From the NCBI RefSeq assembly GCF_024323335.1, contig NC_066579.1, positions 352,911,400-352,975,399 on the forward strand: 64,000 nt of DNA, given 5' to 3'. The stretch is from Lathyrus oleraceus (lineage: Eukaryota; Streptophyta; Magnoliopsida; Fabales; Fabaceae). Every line of letters begins with the position of its first letter. Position 1 is the stretch's first letter. Both the position numbers and the translations under genes were made by a program. The notes below the pieces were generated by a model. It was not told the DNA's origin. It did not search any database and was given only the letters and a program-made list of their open reading frames with translations. This document shows positions 1-11,036 of the stretch, in pieces.

Positions 1-106
1 ACACTTTACTAAGGAAAAAACAAATATTTGCCACTGGAAACCAGATAGGACATTTACCGATGACTCTACTGGGGATTTCTAGCTGGGGATTATCAGACAT
101 TTACCG

Positions 107-513
107 ATGACTGCAGAAAAGACTCGATGTTTACTGACATCGAAAGATGATGTTTACCGACATCAAAAAGTGATGACCAGACATTTATCGATGACTGGGA
201 TGAAAACCCGATGTTTACAGACACCGAAACAATGGTGTTTACCGACACCAGAAATGATGACCGGACATTTACTAATGACTGGAAAGAAAACCCGATGTTT
301 ACAGACACCGAAACAATGGTGTTTACCGACACCAAAAATGCTGACCAGACATTTACTGACGACTGGAGAGAATACCCGATGTTTACAGAAACCGAAACAA
401 TGGTGTTTACCGACACAAAAAGATGACCAGACATTTACTGATGACTGGGGAGAAAACCCGATGTTTACAGACACCGAAACAATGGTGTTTACCGACACCA
501 AACAAAGAAACAC
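107..513 (-). repeat. 84-bp minisatellite in the Ogre A 3' UTR
   Basis: Copies of a unit containing ATGTTTACAGACACC start near 133, 211, 295, 379 and 461, so the period is about 84 bp (78-84). Each unit contains GGTGT-TTACCG-ACACC, a short inverted repeat. The array lies downstream of pol in the element's sense direction. Ogre 3' UTRs are known for hypervariable tandem repeats that can seed satellite DNA. The long open frames across the array are by-products of the repeat, not genes. Confidence 0.9.
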
Positions 514-530
514 ACGCGGGTGCTAGTATG

Positions 531-1705
531 ACACTTACCGGTATCACAAGAACGACTTCTTAGATATGTCAAGGCAAGGTTGACCACTTGCTGGGGGTCT
601 CACTGGGGAGAAACAAACTTTCTGTCACCAACGGGTGAGGTAATAAACCTTTGTGGGGATATCAATCCTGAACGCTGTCAGGAGCAACTGTAGCAGACTT
701 GCTGTGCTGATGTTGAAAGAAATGATCCGCCTCTGCCGGGGATACGGTCTGGTGAGGTTAACACATGAATGCATATGTTTGAATTTTTGTATGGCGTAAT
801 GCTCCATATGGAATGGAAATGCTACGCAGTTTGAGGATGCAATGATCACTGAAATGTGAGAATGCAAAAATGATGAAAAACTCCGGCCGGGGAGCCAAAA
901 CTGATCAGGTACTCCAACTATGCGGGGAGACTCTGCAAGGAGAGCAACGACTTCTCACTCATGTTGGAGAATAGCACTGCTGCTGGGGGAAGATAAACTC
1001 CGCTGGGGATATCCTTCAGTCCACAGATAGGATAAATGCTGGAGATAAATTTCAATGAACCTGCCTCACTCGGGGAGGAAAGCAGCAAATACAGGCCTGC
1101 TGGGAATAGGCAATCCTTAGATCTGTTGGGGAATAGAAGGCACTATCCACAGACGTCTTCGCAGGGGAACATAGCTCTGATAGCTTCCAAACTTGCTTGG
1201 GGAGAATATCTGCTTGAGGAAATGTCCTCACAGATGCCAATCTGAAAAACAGCACAATAAAATGCCCCCAGGGGATACATGGACAAGATACGCTCAAGTG
1301 TCCTCAACATTCAAAATGATTTTCAAATGTTTTATCTTTTTGCAAGCTATTGTTTAGCCTTCATGCTTTTATATGCAATGCTTATCAAAAATTCGGACAT
1401 TTTTGCAAACAAAACAGTAAAAATAAAAACAAAAGAGCCATTTATCTGAATAACGACTTTTATTGATTGGAAATGTGCCTGAAAAGGCAAATACATTGGG
1501 AAGCAATTCCTAGAAAGAGGTAATTGCGCACAAAGGAAAATCTATCCTAATGGCAACGTGAACACGGCATCCACTATTTCCCAATTCTGTTATAACTCAC
1601 AGATCATCAGTTTTCCTCCCAACTCCCTGCTTTCTGAGAAGAATGACTGGACGGATCACATCTTTCGAGATGGCAGACGACAAAGCTTGATGAAGTACAG
1701 ACAAC
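531..1705 (-). other. Ogre A 3' UTR with recurrent GGGGA motifs
   Basis: There is no believable coding potential. On the plus strand, CTGGGGA or a close variant recurs roughly every 50-100 bp (near 590, 605, 653, 731, 884, 923, 979, 1001, 1068, 1126, 1160, 1195, 1268). In the element's RNA sense this reads TCCCCAG, complementary to the distal half of its PBS. Small frames at 625-867 and 1036-1297 are not conserved in anything recognisable. Confidence 0.6.
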
Positions 1706-1719
1706 TCAGACTATAGTCT

Positions 1720-1940
1720 TCGCTTTAATCCCTCTTTTGGCTGGATCGCCCTTTCGGGTTTTCAATCCACCGGGATACCCATTTTTGCCTAAGCCGCCCT
1801 TGCGGGTTTTCGACTTACCGGGTGTACAAATTCTTTTCATTTTATCCCTAATTTTTGCCCGAACCTTTTCTTTCTGTTTTTTGGTTCGCCGGGATGCCCT
1901 TTTTTGCCTGGACTTTTTTCTTTTTGTCCAGCGGGTCAAT
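1720..1940 (-). repeat. Degenerate ~65-bp repeats just after the pol stop
   Basis: Three imperfect blocks share CGGGTTTTC and ACCGGG-like segments on the plus strand (near 1752, 1804 and 1880). They lie immediately downstream of the pol stop codon in the element's sense direction. Short overlapping frames (1706-2064) come from this low-complexity DNA. Confidence 0.45.
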
Positions 1941-4900
1941 TTATGCGAAGTATTTTTTGACTACATCTGAGTTAACAGGAGACGGAAAATCTTCACCATC
2001 CATAGTTGTAAGCATCAAGGCTCCACCGGAGAAGACCTTCTTCACAACATACGGACCTTCATAATTAGGAGTCCACTTGCCCCTGTTATCTGCACCGGGA
2101 GGGAGGATCCTCTTCAAAACTAGATCACCGATCTGATAGCTTCGAGGACGCACTTTCTGATCAAAGGTTCGCTTCATCCTTCGCTGATACAACTGTCCAT
2201 GGCATACAGCTGCTAGCCGTCTCTCTTCGATAAGGCTCAACTCGTTAAACCTTGTTCGAATCCACTCGGCTTCGTCCAGCTTGACATCCAATAAAACTCT
2301 CAGAGAAGGAACCTCCACTTCAACAGGTAGGACAGCTTCCATACCATACACAAGGGAGTAAGGGGTTGCCCCGATCGACGTACGTACTGAGGTACGGTAC
2401 CCATGCAAAGCGAAAGACAGCATCTCATGCCAATCCTTGTACGTAACGACCATCTTCTGCACAATCTTCTTGATATTCTTGTTTGCCGCTTCTACAGCAC
2501 CATTCATCTTCGGTCTGTAAGGAGAAGAATTGTGATGTTCAATCTTGAAATCTTTACAAAGCTCTTTCATCATCTTGTTATTGAGATTCGAACCATTGTC
2601 AGTGATGATTCTCTCAGGAACTCCATAACGACATATGATTTCTTTCTTGATGAACCGGGTAACCACTTGTTTGGTAACGTTAGCATAGGAAGCTGCTTCC
2701 ACCCATTTGGTGAAATAGTCAATCGCAACCAAGATGAAGCGATGTCCATTCGAAGCAGTAGGCTCAATCTTCCCAATCATATCAATGCCCCACATGGCAA
2801 ACGGCCAAGGCGAATTCATGACATTCAGAGGACTTGGTGGTACATGCACCTTATCAGCATAGATTTGACACTTATGGCACTTCCGAGCATACTTGAAACA
2901 GTCGGATTCCATAGTCATCCAGTAATAACCCGCTCTCAACAATTTCTTAGCCATTGCATGTCCGCCGGCATGAGTACCGAAGGAACCTTCATGAACCTCC
3001 TGCATTAACATGTCCGCTTCGGGTCTGTCCACGCATCTGAGCAAGACCATGTCAAAGTTCCTCTTATACAACACATCATCCTGATTCAAATAAAAGCTTC
3101 CAGCTAGCCTTCTCAGGGTTTTCTTGTCATTCTTAGACGCACCTTCAGGATACTCCTGAGTCTTGAGGAAGTTCTTGATGTCATAATACCACGGCTTCTC
3201 ATCACCCACAACAGACTCGGCTGCAAACACATACGCAGGCCTCTCGAGTCGATTCACCGCAACATGTGGCACATGATTCCACCAATGAACTTTGATCATG
3301 GAAGACAAAGTTGCCAAAGCATCAGCCATCTGATTCTCATCCCGGGGGACATGATACAACTTCACCTTCTTGAAGAACGTCAGTATTCTTCTGGTGTAAT
3401 CTCTATACGGAATCAAATGCGGCTGATTCGTATTCCAATCTCCATTGACTTGATTGACCACTAGAGCGGAATCTCCAAATATATCAAGAGTTTTGATCCT
3501 CAGATCAATGGCTTCTTCTATCCCCATGATACAAGCCTCATACTCAGCTTCGTTGTTGGTGACGTCAAACGTCAATCTGGCAGAAAAAGGTATATGAGCA
3601 CCTTTAGGATTGATCAATACTGCCCCAACACCGTTACCGTTCATATTCACAGCCCCATCAAACATCAGTGTCCACTTGTCATCAGGATCCGGTCCTTCCT
3701 CGACAAGAGGCTCTTCACAATCTTTCATCTTCAGATACATGATGTCTTCATCAGGGAATTCAAACATCATAGGCTGATAATCTTCAATCGGTTGCTCGGC
3801 GAGGTAGTCTGACAGAATACTACCTTTGATGGCCTTTTGTGACGTGTACTGAATATCATATTCTGTTAGAATCATCTGCCAACGAGCAACGCGCCCGGTG
3901 AGAGCTGGTTTCTCAAAGATGTACTTCACTGGATCCATCTTAGAAATCAATAAGGTAGTATGGTTCAACATATACTGCCTCAGTCGGCGAGCAGCCCAGG
4001 CCAAAGCACAGCAAGTTTTCTCGAGCAGTGAATATCTTGTTTCACAGTTGGTAAACTTTTTGCTAAGGTAGTATATGGCATGCTCTTTTCGACCAGACTC
4101 GTCATGTTGTCCCAATACACACCCCATCGAGTTCTCAGTCACTGACAGGTACATTATCAGAGGTCTCCCTGGAACTGGAGGTATAAGGATTGGAGGTTTC
4201 TGTAAATACTCTTTAATCTTGTCAAAAGCCTTCTGACAATCATCATTCCACTTGATCGCCTGATTCTTTCTGAGCAGTTTGAAAATTGGTTCACACGTGG
4301 CAGTTAGGTGAGATATGAACCTTGCAATGTAGTTCAACCTCCCTAAAAACCCACGGACTTGCTTCTCCGTTTTCGGCTCAGGCATCTCTTGAATAGCTTT
4401 GACTTTCGCTGGATCAACCTCAATCCCTTTCTCACTGACAATGAAGCCTAGAAGCTTCCCTGATCTCACCCCAAACGTACACTTGTTCGGATTCAACCTC
4501 AGCTTGAACTTGTCCAATCTGTCAAACAACTTCTGCAAATTAACCAAGTGCTCCTCTTCTGTCTGCGACTTCGCGATCATATCATCTACGTACACTTCAA
4601 TTTCTTTGTGCATCATGTCATGAAAAAGAGTCGTCATTGCCCTCTGATAGGTAGCACCAGCATTCTTTAGCCCAAATGGCATCACCTTATAGCAGAACGT
4701 GCCCCAAGGTGTAATGAATGTCGTCTTTTCCATGTCCTCTGGCGCCATCTTGATCTGATTATATCCAGAGAAACCATCCATGAAAGAGAATACCGAGGAT
4801 TGAGCCGTATTATCAACCAATACATCAATGTGAGGTAATGGGAAATCATCTTTCGGACTCGCTCTATTCAAATCCCGGTAATCGACACACATTCTGACTT

Positions 4901-5418
4901 TGCCATCCTTCTTCGGCACAGGAACGATGTTGGCCACCCATGGGGGATAACTTGTAACAGCCAAAAACCCTGCATCCCACTGCTTCTGAACCTCTTCCTT
5001 GATCTTAGTTGCCATATCAGGACTCGTTCTACGAAGCTTCTGCTTGACCGAAGGACATCCTTCTCTAAGAGGTAATCGGTGCACCACAATGTCTGTATCC
5101 AAACCAGGCATATCTTGATATGACCAGGCGAATATCTCCACATATTCTCTCAGCATCTCAATCAGCCTCCTCTTGACAGAGTCCTCTAAAGCAGCCCCAA
5201 TCTTGATTTCTCTTTTGGCGTCCTCAGTACCCAAGTTAACAACCTCCAACTCCTCCTGATGAGGTTGGATGACCCTTTCCTCCTGCTTCAGTAATCTGAC
5301 CAATTCTGCAGGGAGTTCACAGTCTTCCTCACTCTCCTCTTCAGCTTGGTAGATGGGATTGTCGAAATCATACTGAGCCATAACAGAACTGTTCATAGTG
5401 AATGCCATAAGATCGCTT
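1941..5418 (-). CDS. pol: Ogre A pol: RT, degenerate RNase H, second RNase H, integrase (exon 2)
   Basis: Copies the element RNA into DNA and integrates it. Numbered from the ATG at 5408 (1155 residues, uninterrupted): RT about 110-400 with FMDGFSGYNQI at 209 and YVDD at 273-276; a Ty3-type RNase H about 415-535 that lacks the usual Asp-Ala-Ser and Thr-Asp-His motifs (SVT and SKM instead); a second RNase H about 578-702 with FDG (D584), NNEAEYEA, GDSALV and MADAL acidic residues; integrase zinc region about 806-847, catalytic D876, D937 and E973; and a GPY-type tail near 1118. A dual RNase H with a decayed first copy is the known Tat/Ogre arrangement. The true 5' end is probably the splice acceptor at 5418/5419: the upstream exon joins in the same frame, so the ATG need not be used. 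Confidence 0.95.
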
Positions 5419-5671
5419 CTGCATGTTTAATGCTTTGTTTTAGAAAAAGAGTTCAATAAAGTCACAAAAAACAAAAACATTGCCATTTTTATTGTTTTTT
5501 TGAAAAAAGATGAAAACAAAAATAGAAAGACAGGGATCACAAAGTTTGATTTCAAAAAATGTCCTTCATTAATGATAATCATTAAAACATGATGAGGCCC
5601 TACAATGAATCACTACGCCTTGGGCAGATCGTAGGATTTTCATGCAAAATGACAAAACAACCGAAAATTAC
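5419..5671 (-). other. Putative intron between protease and pol in Ogre A
   Basis: The donor GTAATT starts at 5671 and overlaps the TAA stop of the gag-pro frame; the acceptor ATGCAG ends at 5419. The 253-bp segment is T-rich in the sense direction and contains stops. Removing it leaves two bases (GA) of a codon that are completed by the first base of the next exon, and the resulting frame is that of pol. Ogre F has the same arrangement. Splicing of an intron at this position is established for Ogre; the exact sites here are my reading. Confidence 0.82.
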
Positions 5672-7398
5672 TCTGTCAGAAGAGTAACTTGAACCACTTC
5701 TTCAGCCGTCCAGTTGTTGATAGACCCCCTTGGTGCACACGGGCGAACCCAGTTGTCCAAATCACAATCATTGTCACAATCTTCACTACCGGTTGCAGAG
5801 ACGTCGCCATGATTCATCAGCCCAGCGCTGGTAAAGGTACTCGGACCCGCTTGACCATTCTGCTCTGCTTGGAGAGGCTCATAACCAACGCCAAATTTGT
5901 CTTCTTTGACAGGCAAGTCCACCATCTTGCCCCAGCCTTCAGCTTTGCCAGAATCAACAACCTCCTTAGCCTGCTTGTAAGAAGTAATTGAAGCACCTGG
6001 CTTCCTCTGCTCAGCGTACGCCACTTTCTCAAGAGCCACAGTCTCAAACGCCTGACATAAGGTTTCGTGGATCTCGCCATCCACCTCAACATACTTGAAC
6101 GAGGATAGATGACTCACCAGAATCTCTTCTTCACCGCACACAGTCACAATCTGACCGTTCCAGACATACTTGAGCTTTTGATGGAGAGTCGACGAGACTG
6201 CCCCTGCTGCATGAATCCATGGACGCCCCAATAAACAACTATAGGCGGGCTGGATGTCCATAACATAGAAGATGATATCGAATACCTCAGGACCTATCTT
6301 CACAGGCAAGGTAACTTCCCCACACACAGAACGTTTGGATCCGTCGAAAGCACGAACGATCAGGTCACTGGGAGTAAGCACAAACCCTTCCACATCAATC
6401 TTCTTCAGAATCTGCTTAGGCAACACATTCAGCGACGACCCGGTGTCTACCAATACGTGAGACAACACTGCCCCCTTGCACTCCATGGTGATGTGCAAGG
6501 CTTTGTTATGGTTCCGCCCTTCAGGCGGTAAGTCCAGGTTGGTGAATCCTACACCATGCCTGGTGCTCACATTGGCCATCACACCCTCCAGTTGATTGAC
6601 AGAAATCTCCTGAGGCACGTAAGCCAGATTCAACATCTTCAGCAAGGCATTACGGTGTGCCTCAGAGCACATCAACAGTGAAAGTATAGAAATCTTGGAC
6701 GGAGTTTGATTCAACTGATCTACAATCTTGTAGTCACTCTTCTTGATTATTTTCATAAACTCCTCCACGTCCTTCTCAAATGACCCCTCGGGCGCTTCCT
6801 TCTGGACAGGTTCTTCCTCAACCACAGCTTGTTTACCCTTTGCTTTGGCGAGAGCCTCAGCATTATTGTCCCTCAAAGGCTGCGGTGCGAACAGACGACC
6901 GCTTCTGGTAAAACCTCCTGGACCCCCTACATTATCCACAGCCGGACCAACAGTTGCAGGAACTCTATTCGGTAAACCAATTGTCACTGGAGTTTGATTC
7001 ACTGGTCTCGTCTGACTTTCAGCCCTTCTGTAACTGCGGTGAGCATTATCATACTTCCACGGCACGGCTCTACTATTCTCAACAGCCCTCCTTCCAGACG
7101 CGGCGATAGTAGTTGGAGCACGGATGGTTACAGGCACGGAAATGGTAACTGGGGTACCATTTGCTGCAGGTGCACTAACGACCCTTTGTCCACGTCCTTC
7201 AGACGGTTTAAAGTAAATGGTGATAGTTGACACTGTTCCACGATCTTTTACAGCCCTACTGAATTGCAAACAACCCTCATCCATCATACCCTGGATACCG
7301 GCCCTTAACTGGTCGCAACCATTCTCAGATTCGGCACAGCCCAAACAATCCTCATCACAGCCCGAGTAGACACCCCCATTCAGCAGACGGCCCTTCAC
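5668..7398 (-). CDS. pro: Ogre A gag-pro C-terminal part: aspartic protease
   Basis: Processes the polyprotein. The frame (576 residues from a chance ATG at 7398) really continues upstream: coding similarity extends to about 7460, where a one-base indel separates it from gag. It has a cysteine cluster near residues 14-28 (C-x3-C-x2-C-x6-C), a proline/threonine-rich linker, a conserved block with PSKISILSLL near 233-242, and the protease centre DTG at 318-320 within VDTGSSLNV, with LLGRPW near 390 as the second part of the fold. A glycine-containing motif with GWGKMVDL and FGVGYEP follows the protease. The frame ends in a TAA that overlaps the intron donor, so in spliced RNA it is expected to read through into pol. 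Confidence 0.9.
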   Translation of the reverse strand: MKGRLLNGGVYSGCDEDCLGCAESENGCDQLRAGIQGMMDEGCLQFSRAVKDRGTVSTITIYFKPSEGRGQRVVSAPAANGTPVTISVPVTIRAPTTIAASGRRAVENSRAVPWKYDNAHRSYRRAESQTRPVNQTPVTIGLPNRVPATVGPAVDNVGGPGGFTRSGRLFAPQPLRDNNAEALAKAKGKQAVVEEEPVQKEAPEGSFEKDVEEFMKIIKKSDYKIVDQLNQTPSKISILSLLMCSEAHRNALLKMLNLAYVPQEISVNQLEGVMANVSTRHGVGFTNLDLPPEGRNHNKALHITMECKGAVLSHVLVDTGSSLNVLPKQILKKIDVEGFVLTPSDLIVRAFDGSKRSVCGEVTLPVKIGPEVFDIIFYVMDIQPAYSCLLGRPWIHAAGAVSSTLHQKLKYVWNGQIVTVCGEEEILVSHLSSFKYVEVDGEIHETLCQAFETVALEKVAYAEQRKPGASITSYKQAKEVVDSGKAEGWGKMVDLPVKEDKFGVGYEPLQAEQNGQAGPSTFTSAGLMNHGDVSATGSEDCDNDCDLDNWVRPCAPRGSINNWTAEEVVQVTLLTE

Positions 7399-7400
7399 AA

Positions 7401-8985
7401 CTAGCAGAGAAGTCTGAACATCATCAACATTAACAACCAGATCTTCAGCTTCTTTCCCTCAATATTGTTCACTCTATGCCCACCATGCTGAGGCATAGGG
7501 TTGTTTACGACGTTAGGCACTGGAGCGAAGTTGATCGCCTTGGCATCGATCAAATCTTGGACCTTGTGCTGGAGAGCCCGACACTTCTCAGTATGATGCC
7601 CTGGTGCCCCAGAGTGAAAGTCACAACGGACGTTGGCGTCGTACCCAGGAGGCAATACTGTAGGCGGAGCCATTGTACGCAACTCAACCATCCCCAACCT
7701 GAGTAGTTCGGGCAGCAGTTCGGCGTACGACATGGGTAGCGAATCAAAACGTCGATCAGGCATCCTTTGTCTGGGCTGATACGGACGTTGCTGTTGTTGT
7801 TGTTGCGGTTGTTGAACTCTTTGTTGTTGTTGTTGACGAGGTTGAGGTGCCGGAATGGTTACTGCAGTAACTTGACGGTATTCACTTCTGTTCTGATCTC
7901 TGCGGTGTTGAACAGCATTAGTTTCACCCTCTCTTCGACGAGGTGCCCCAGCAAACGGCTTCTTAGAAGAAGAGGAACCAACATCTTGGATCTTCCCAGT
8001 TTTAATCAAACTCTCAGTCCTCTCTCCACAAATGACAACGTCAGAAAAACTGCCGAATGGGCAGCTCCCCATACGGTCCATAAACACACCCTGAAGAGTA
8101 CCGATAAACATATCTGTCAACTCCCTCTCCAGCATAGGGGGTTGAACTCTAGCAGCCAGTTCACGCCACCTCTGGGCGTACTCCTTGAAGCTTTCATTGG
8201 ATTTCTGACAAAGACTCTGCAGCTGAGTCCGGCTAGGCGCCATGTCCATGTTATGTTTGTATTGCCTCAAGAAGGCCTCACCCAGATCCCTCCAACATCG
8301 GATAGAATCTCTCTTCAATTCCATGTACCAGTCCAAAGAAGCCCCAGATAGACTATCTTGGAAAAAATACATCCACATCTTTTCATCATCTGTATACGCA
8401 GAGATTTTTCGATAATAAGCCTGCACATGGGTGCGAGGGCAAGAAGTACCGTTGTATTTATCGAAGGGCGGTGCTTTGAACTTGTAAGGGATTCTCAAAC
8501 CTTCCACCAACCCCATATTGGTAACATCAAAACCGAGAGAATTCTGACATTCCATAGCCCTAATTTTCTCAGCAAGGGCATCAACTTTACGATCCCTCTC
8601 ATTAACCCTTCCCAGAACGTCTTCGTCTTCACTGAGCAGAGAGAACATATCCTCTTGTCTGTCAACAATCGGAGCAAGGATTACGGGCCGGGGCACGGAC
8701 TGCTCTGGCATTAGCGGCATCTGGAACAATAGGTTGACCGTTGATTCGAATACCCCCCAACTCATCACCTGTAGCATAGTTGTTGATGGGTACAGCAGCA
8801 GCGACATTATTATCATTGATTGGGCCTCCCTCTGGCGGAGCATGGTTGACCGGTGGAATTGCAGCCTCTTGTCTCTGAACCATGGCTCGAAGTTCTTCTT
8901 GACCTTGCGCAACCCCTTGCATCATATTCATAAACTGGGCCATGTTAGCCTTCATCTCAGCCAACTCAGCTTGAACTTGATCCAT
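7401..8985 (-). CDS. gag: Ogre A gag, split by a frameshift near 8670-8720
   Basis: Structural protein of the particle. The natural start is probably the ATG at 8985 (MDQVQAELAEM, coiled-coil-like), but that frame stops at 8662. The rest of gag is in another frame (open from 8912; meaningful from about 8720) and runs to 7401. The core has the retrotransposon gag pattern (WYMEL, FLRQYKHNMDMAPS, FKEYAQRWRELAARVQPP, FIGTLQG). A glutamine-rich stretch (roughly 365-390 of the open frame) precedes an unusual zinc knuckle CDFHSGAPGHHTEKC, in which the second cysteine is replaced by histidine. A second frameshift near 7457 separates gag from the protease frame and restores the original frame. I treat both as one-base mutations, though sequence errors are possible. 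Confidence 0.85.
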
Positions 8986-9395
8986 ACCTCTCTGTTGATT
9001 CAGTCTTGTTGAGTAGCGGTGCGGACGTTGATCAGCTATCCTGCCTGAACAGGAACCAAGAGTGAGAAGTCACGACCAAGAACACCTGTTATGCAAAATG
9101 ATATGAGTATGGTGCTAATGATGCGTATGATGCACATGATATGTTCATTCCTCAGGCATTCAAAGAGCCTGAGTCATCCTCAAAAGATGGCAACCTGCAG
9201 CAAGAACAACATAGAAGCACAGAAACAACATACACAAGAGTGATGAGTACAAGGTGAAACCAACAACCCCATCTATATGAGTAACAGGATCATACAACAA
9301 AGTTGACAAAGAAAATCCAAACAATCGGAGTACAACAATGAATCCCATCCAACAAGCCTGGAGGTGATTCTCAACATACATATCAAAGATACAAG
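8986..9395 (-). other. Spacer between ORF1 and gag of Ogre A
   Basis: About 410 bp of non-coding DNA between the ORF1 stop (9396) and the gag ATG (8985). The small open frame at 9160-9441 has no counterpart in Ogre F and looks fortuitous. A ribosome would have to re-initiate, or a separate transcript would be needed, to translate gag; nothing here shows which. Confidence 0.6.
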
Positions 9396-11036
9396 CTAAG
9401 ACAAACGGCCTCCCGGAATGAGAGTCTTCAAGTACTGACACTGGTCTATCAACAGGTCACATTCTGAACATTCTGGCAAAAGAGTGATCTTCTCCTTCAG
9501 TTGTCGTCTAAGCTCTACCACTTCTCCTCCAAGGTGGTCCTCTGATGCTTGTCTCAAGTCTACTTCCTTCTTCAACTGGATGTCTTTATCTCTGAGTTGC
9601 TTCTCCAAGTCTCTGATCTTCTTCTGATAGCTGGCCTCAACCCTCTGCAGCCTCAAGCACTCCCGGTGTTCTGCATCTAACATGCTCTCCATCTCCTCGT
9701 AGGATCTCTTCTTGTTTCTCAGTCTGCTAGTATCTTCTCCTCGCACTCCTCTGAGTTGATGAGCCAAGTTCAAACTATCAGCTTTGGCTTTGTACAGCTC
9801 CATCTGGGTATCTTGCTCCTTCCCTCTCAAACGGCGATTCTCCATCAGGGCTTGCTTGTAGTGCTCCGCAGGCACACTCTCAGCAAGGATCAAAGGTGGT
9901 TGCTCCTGCAACGGCTCCATCCTATCGTAGGGTAACAACAAAGTTTCTACTCTCTCCTTGACCCAATCAGTGTAATCAGGCATAGCAACGGCAAACTTCT
10001 TCCCTAAGACAGATCCATCCTTCATACCAATAGACTTCCAAGCTCTTCCTATCTGCTCCAATCTATCCGGGTCACTCTGCTTCTCAAAATACACACTTTC
10101 AGCTACCTCAGCCTCAAGTGGTCTTCCCTTTATCACAAACCCCAACTGGCGGAGAGAAAGAACCGGGTTGTAATTGATGCAACCCCTAGTCCCTACGAGT
10201 GGCACATTACGGAATCCTCCACAGCTCATAATGACGTTACGCACATCCATCCGGTAAGATTGCCATCTGATATCATAGGAGGTAAGAGACATAACCCTCT
10301 GAGTCCACTTATGCGTGCTCTGAGCATCCACAAAAGGTCCACTGACTGGCAGGAGAGACAAGAACCATCTGAGCAAAAGTGGGAGACAACACCTGATAGC
10401 CCCACCCTTACCATGCCTACTGTGAATGGCATAGTAAGTGTCAGCTAACAGAGTAGGAACTGGATTTCCTCCAATGAAAATACTGACTGCAGCATAGTCA
10501 ACAAAATTGGGCATACTCGGAAACAGGACGATCCCATAGATCATGACGGCCAACTGAGCATGAAAGGCTTCCCAACTTCCCTTCTCCGCCTCTTCTCTAG
10601 CTACCCTCAATAAAAACTTCAAAGGCAACCCTACAACATCCCCACTGGACTTCCAACTATCACTGACTTCCTTGATACCTAAATGGAGAGCTCTGGCAAC
10701 AACTCTGAAATCAACCTCCTTGGGCATATCCAAGAAAGGAACCTGATACCGGACCGGGACACTCAGCAGAATGGAGTACTCCTCAAGAGTAGGCGCTAAC
10801 TGATAATCTTGAAAGGTGAAACAATGAAGCTCTGGGTCGTAGAACTGTAGAAGAGTCTGCAACGGCACCGGATCGACTACCATCTTCAACAGGGTCAGAA
10901 TATCTCCATACTGGTCAACAAACCCCTTCTGGTTACCACTGGTCATAAGGTTGCTCAACTCAATCAGAGACGTCAAAGGTTCACGGTGAAAGCTGTAGGA
11001 ACAAGTCTTCCGCTTCAACTCTGGGACTGTTGCCAT
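9396..11036 (-). CDS. Ogre A ORF1 protein (DUF7745-like, function unknown)
   Basis: Ogre-specific ORF upstream of gag; function unknown. I start at the ATG at 11036 (MATVPELKRK, 546 residues). The longer open frame from 11186 adds a lysine-rich stretch that only translates a purine-rich leader. Residues about 25-330 form a conserved block (LQFYDPELHCFTF, DYQLAPTLEEY, MIYGIVLFPSMPNFVD, RWFLSLLP, NVPLVGTRGCINYNP, RQLGFVIKGRP) that I associate with the DUF7745 family of plant retroelement proteins. The last ~150 residues are charged heptad-like coiled coil ending in CSECDLLIDQC. Ogre B and F carry decayed homologues, and the match among all three supports a real protein. Confidence 0.85.
   Translation of the reverse strand: MATVPELKRKTCSYSFHREPLTSLIELSNLMTSGNQKGFVDQYGDILTLLKMVVDPVPLQTLLQFYDPELHCFTFQDYQLAPTLEEYSILLSVPVRYQVPFLDMPKEVDFRVVARALHLGIKEVSDSWKSSGDVVGLPLKFLLRVAREEAEKGSWEAFHAQLAVMIYGIVLFPSMPNFVDYAAVSIFIGGNPVPTLLADTYYAIHSRHGKGGAIRCCLPLLLRWFLSLLPVSGPFVDAQSTHKWTQRVMSLTSYDIRWQSYRMDVRNVIMSCGGFRNVPLVGTRGCINYNPVLSLRQLGFVIKGRPLEAEVAESVYFEKQSDPDRLEQIGRAWKSIGMKDGSVLGKKFAVAMPDYTDWVKERVETLLLPYDRMEPLQEQPPLILAESVPAEHYKQALMENRRLRGKEQDTQMELYKAKADSLNLAHQLRGVRGEDTSRLRNKKRSYEEMESMLDAEHRECLRLQRVEASYQKKIRDLEKQLRDKDIQLKKEVDLRQASEDHLGGEVVELRRQLKEKITLLPECSECDLLIDQCQYLKTLIPGGRLS

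Noticed and set aside
107..513. Possible CRISPR-like array (regular repeats with spacers)
   Set aside because: The whole unit is repeated, with no unique spacers, no cas genes, and a plant retrotransposon context.
93..526. Overlapping open frames on both strands across the first 530 bases, resembling a repeat protein
   Set aside because: They arise because the 84-bp repeat unit has no stops in several frames at once; the DNA is a minisatellite in a 3' UTR.
2403..3008. 201-residue open frame on the plus strand and similar frames inside pol and gag of A
   Set aside because: Antisense shadows of well supported coding sequence; no family resemblance.
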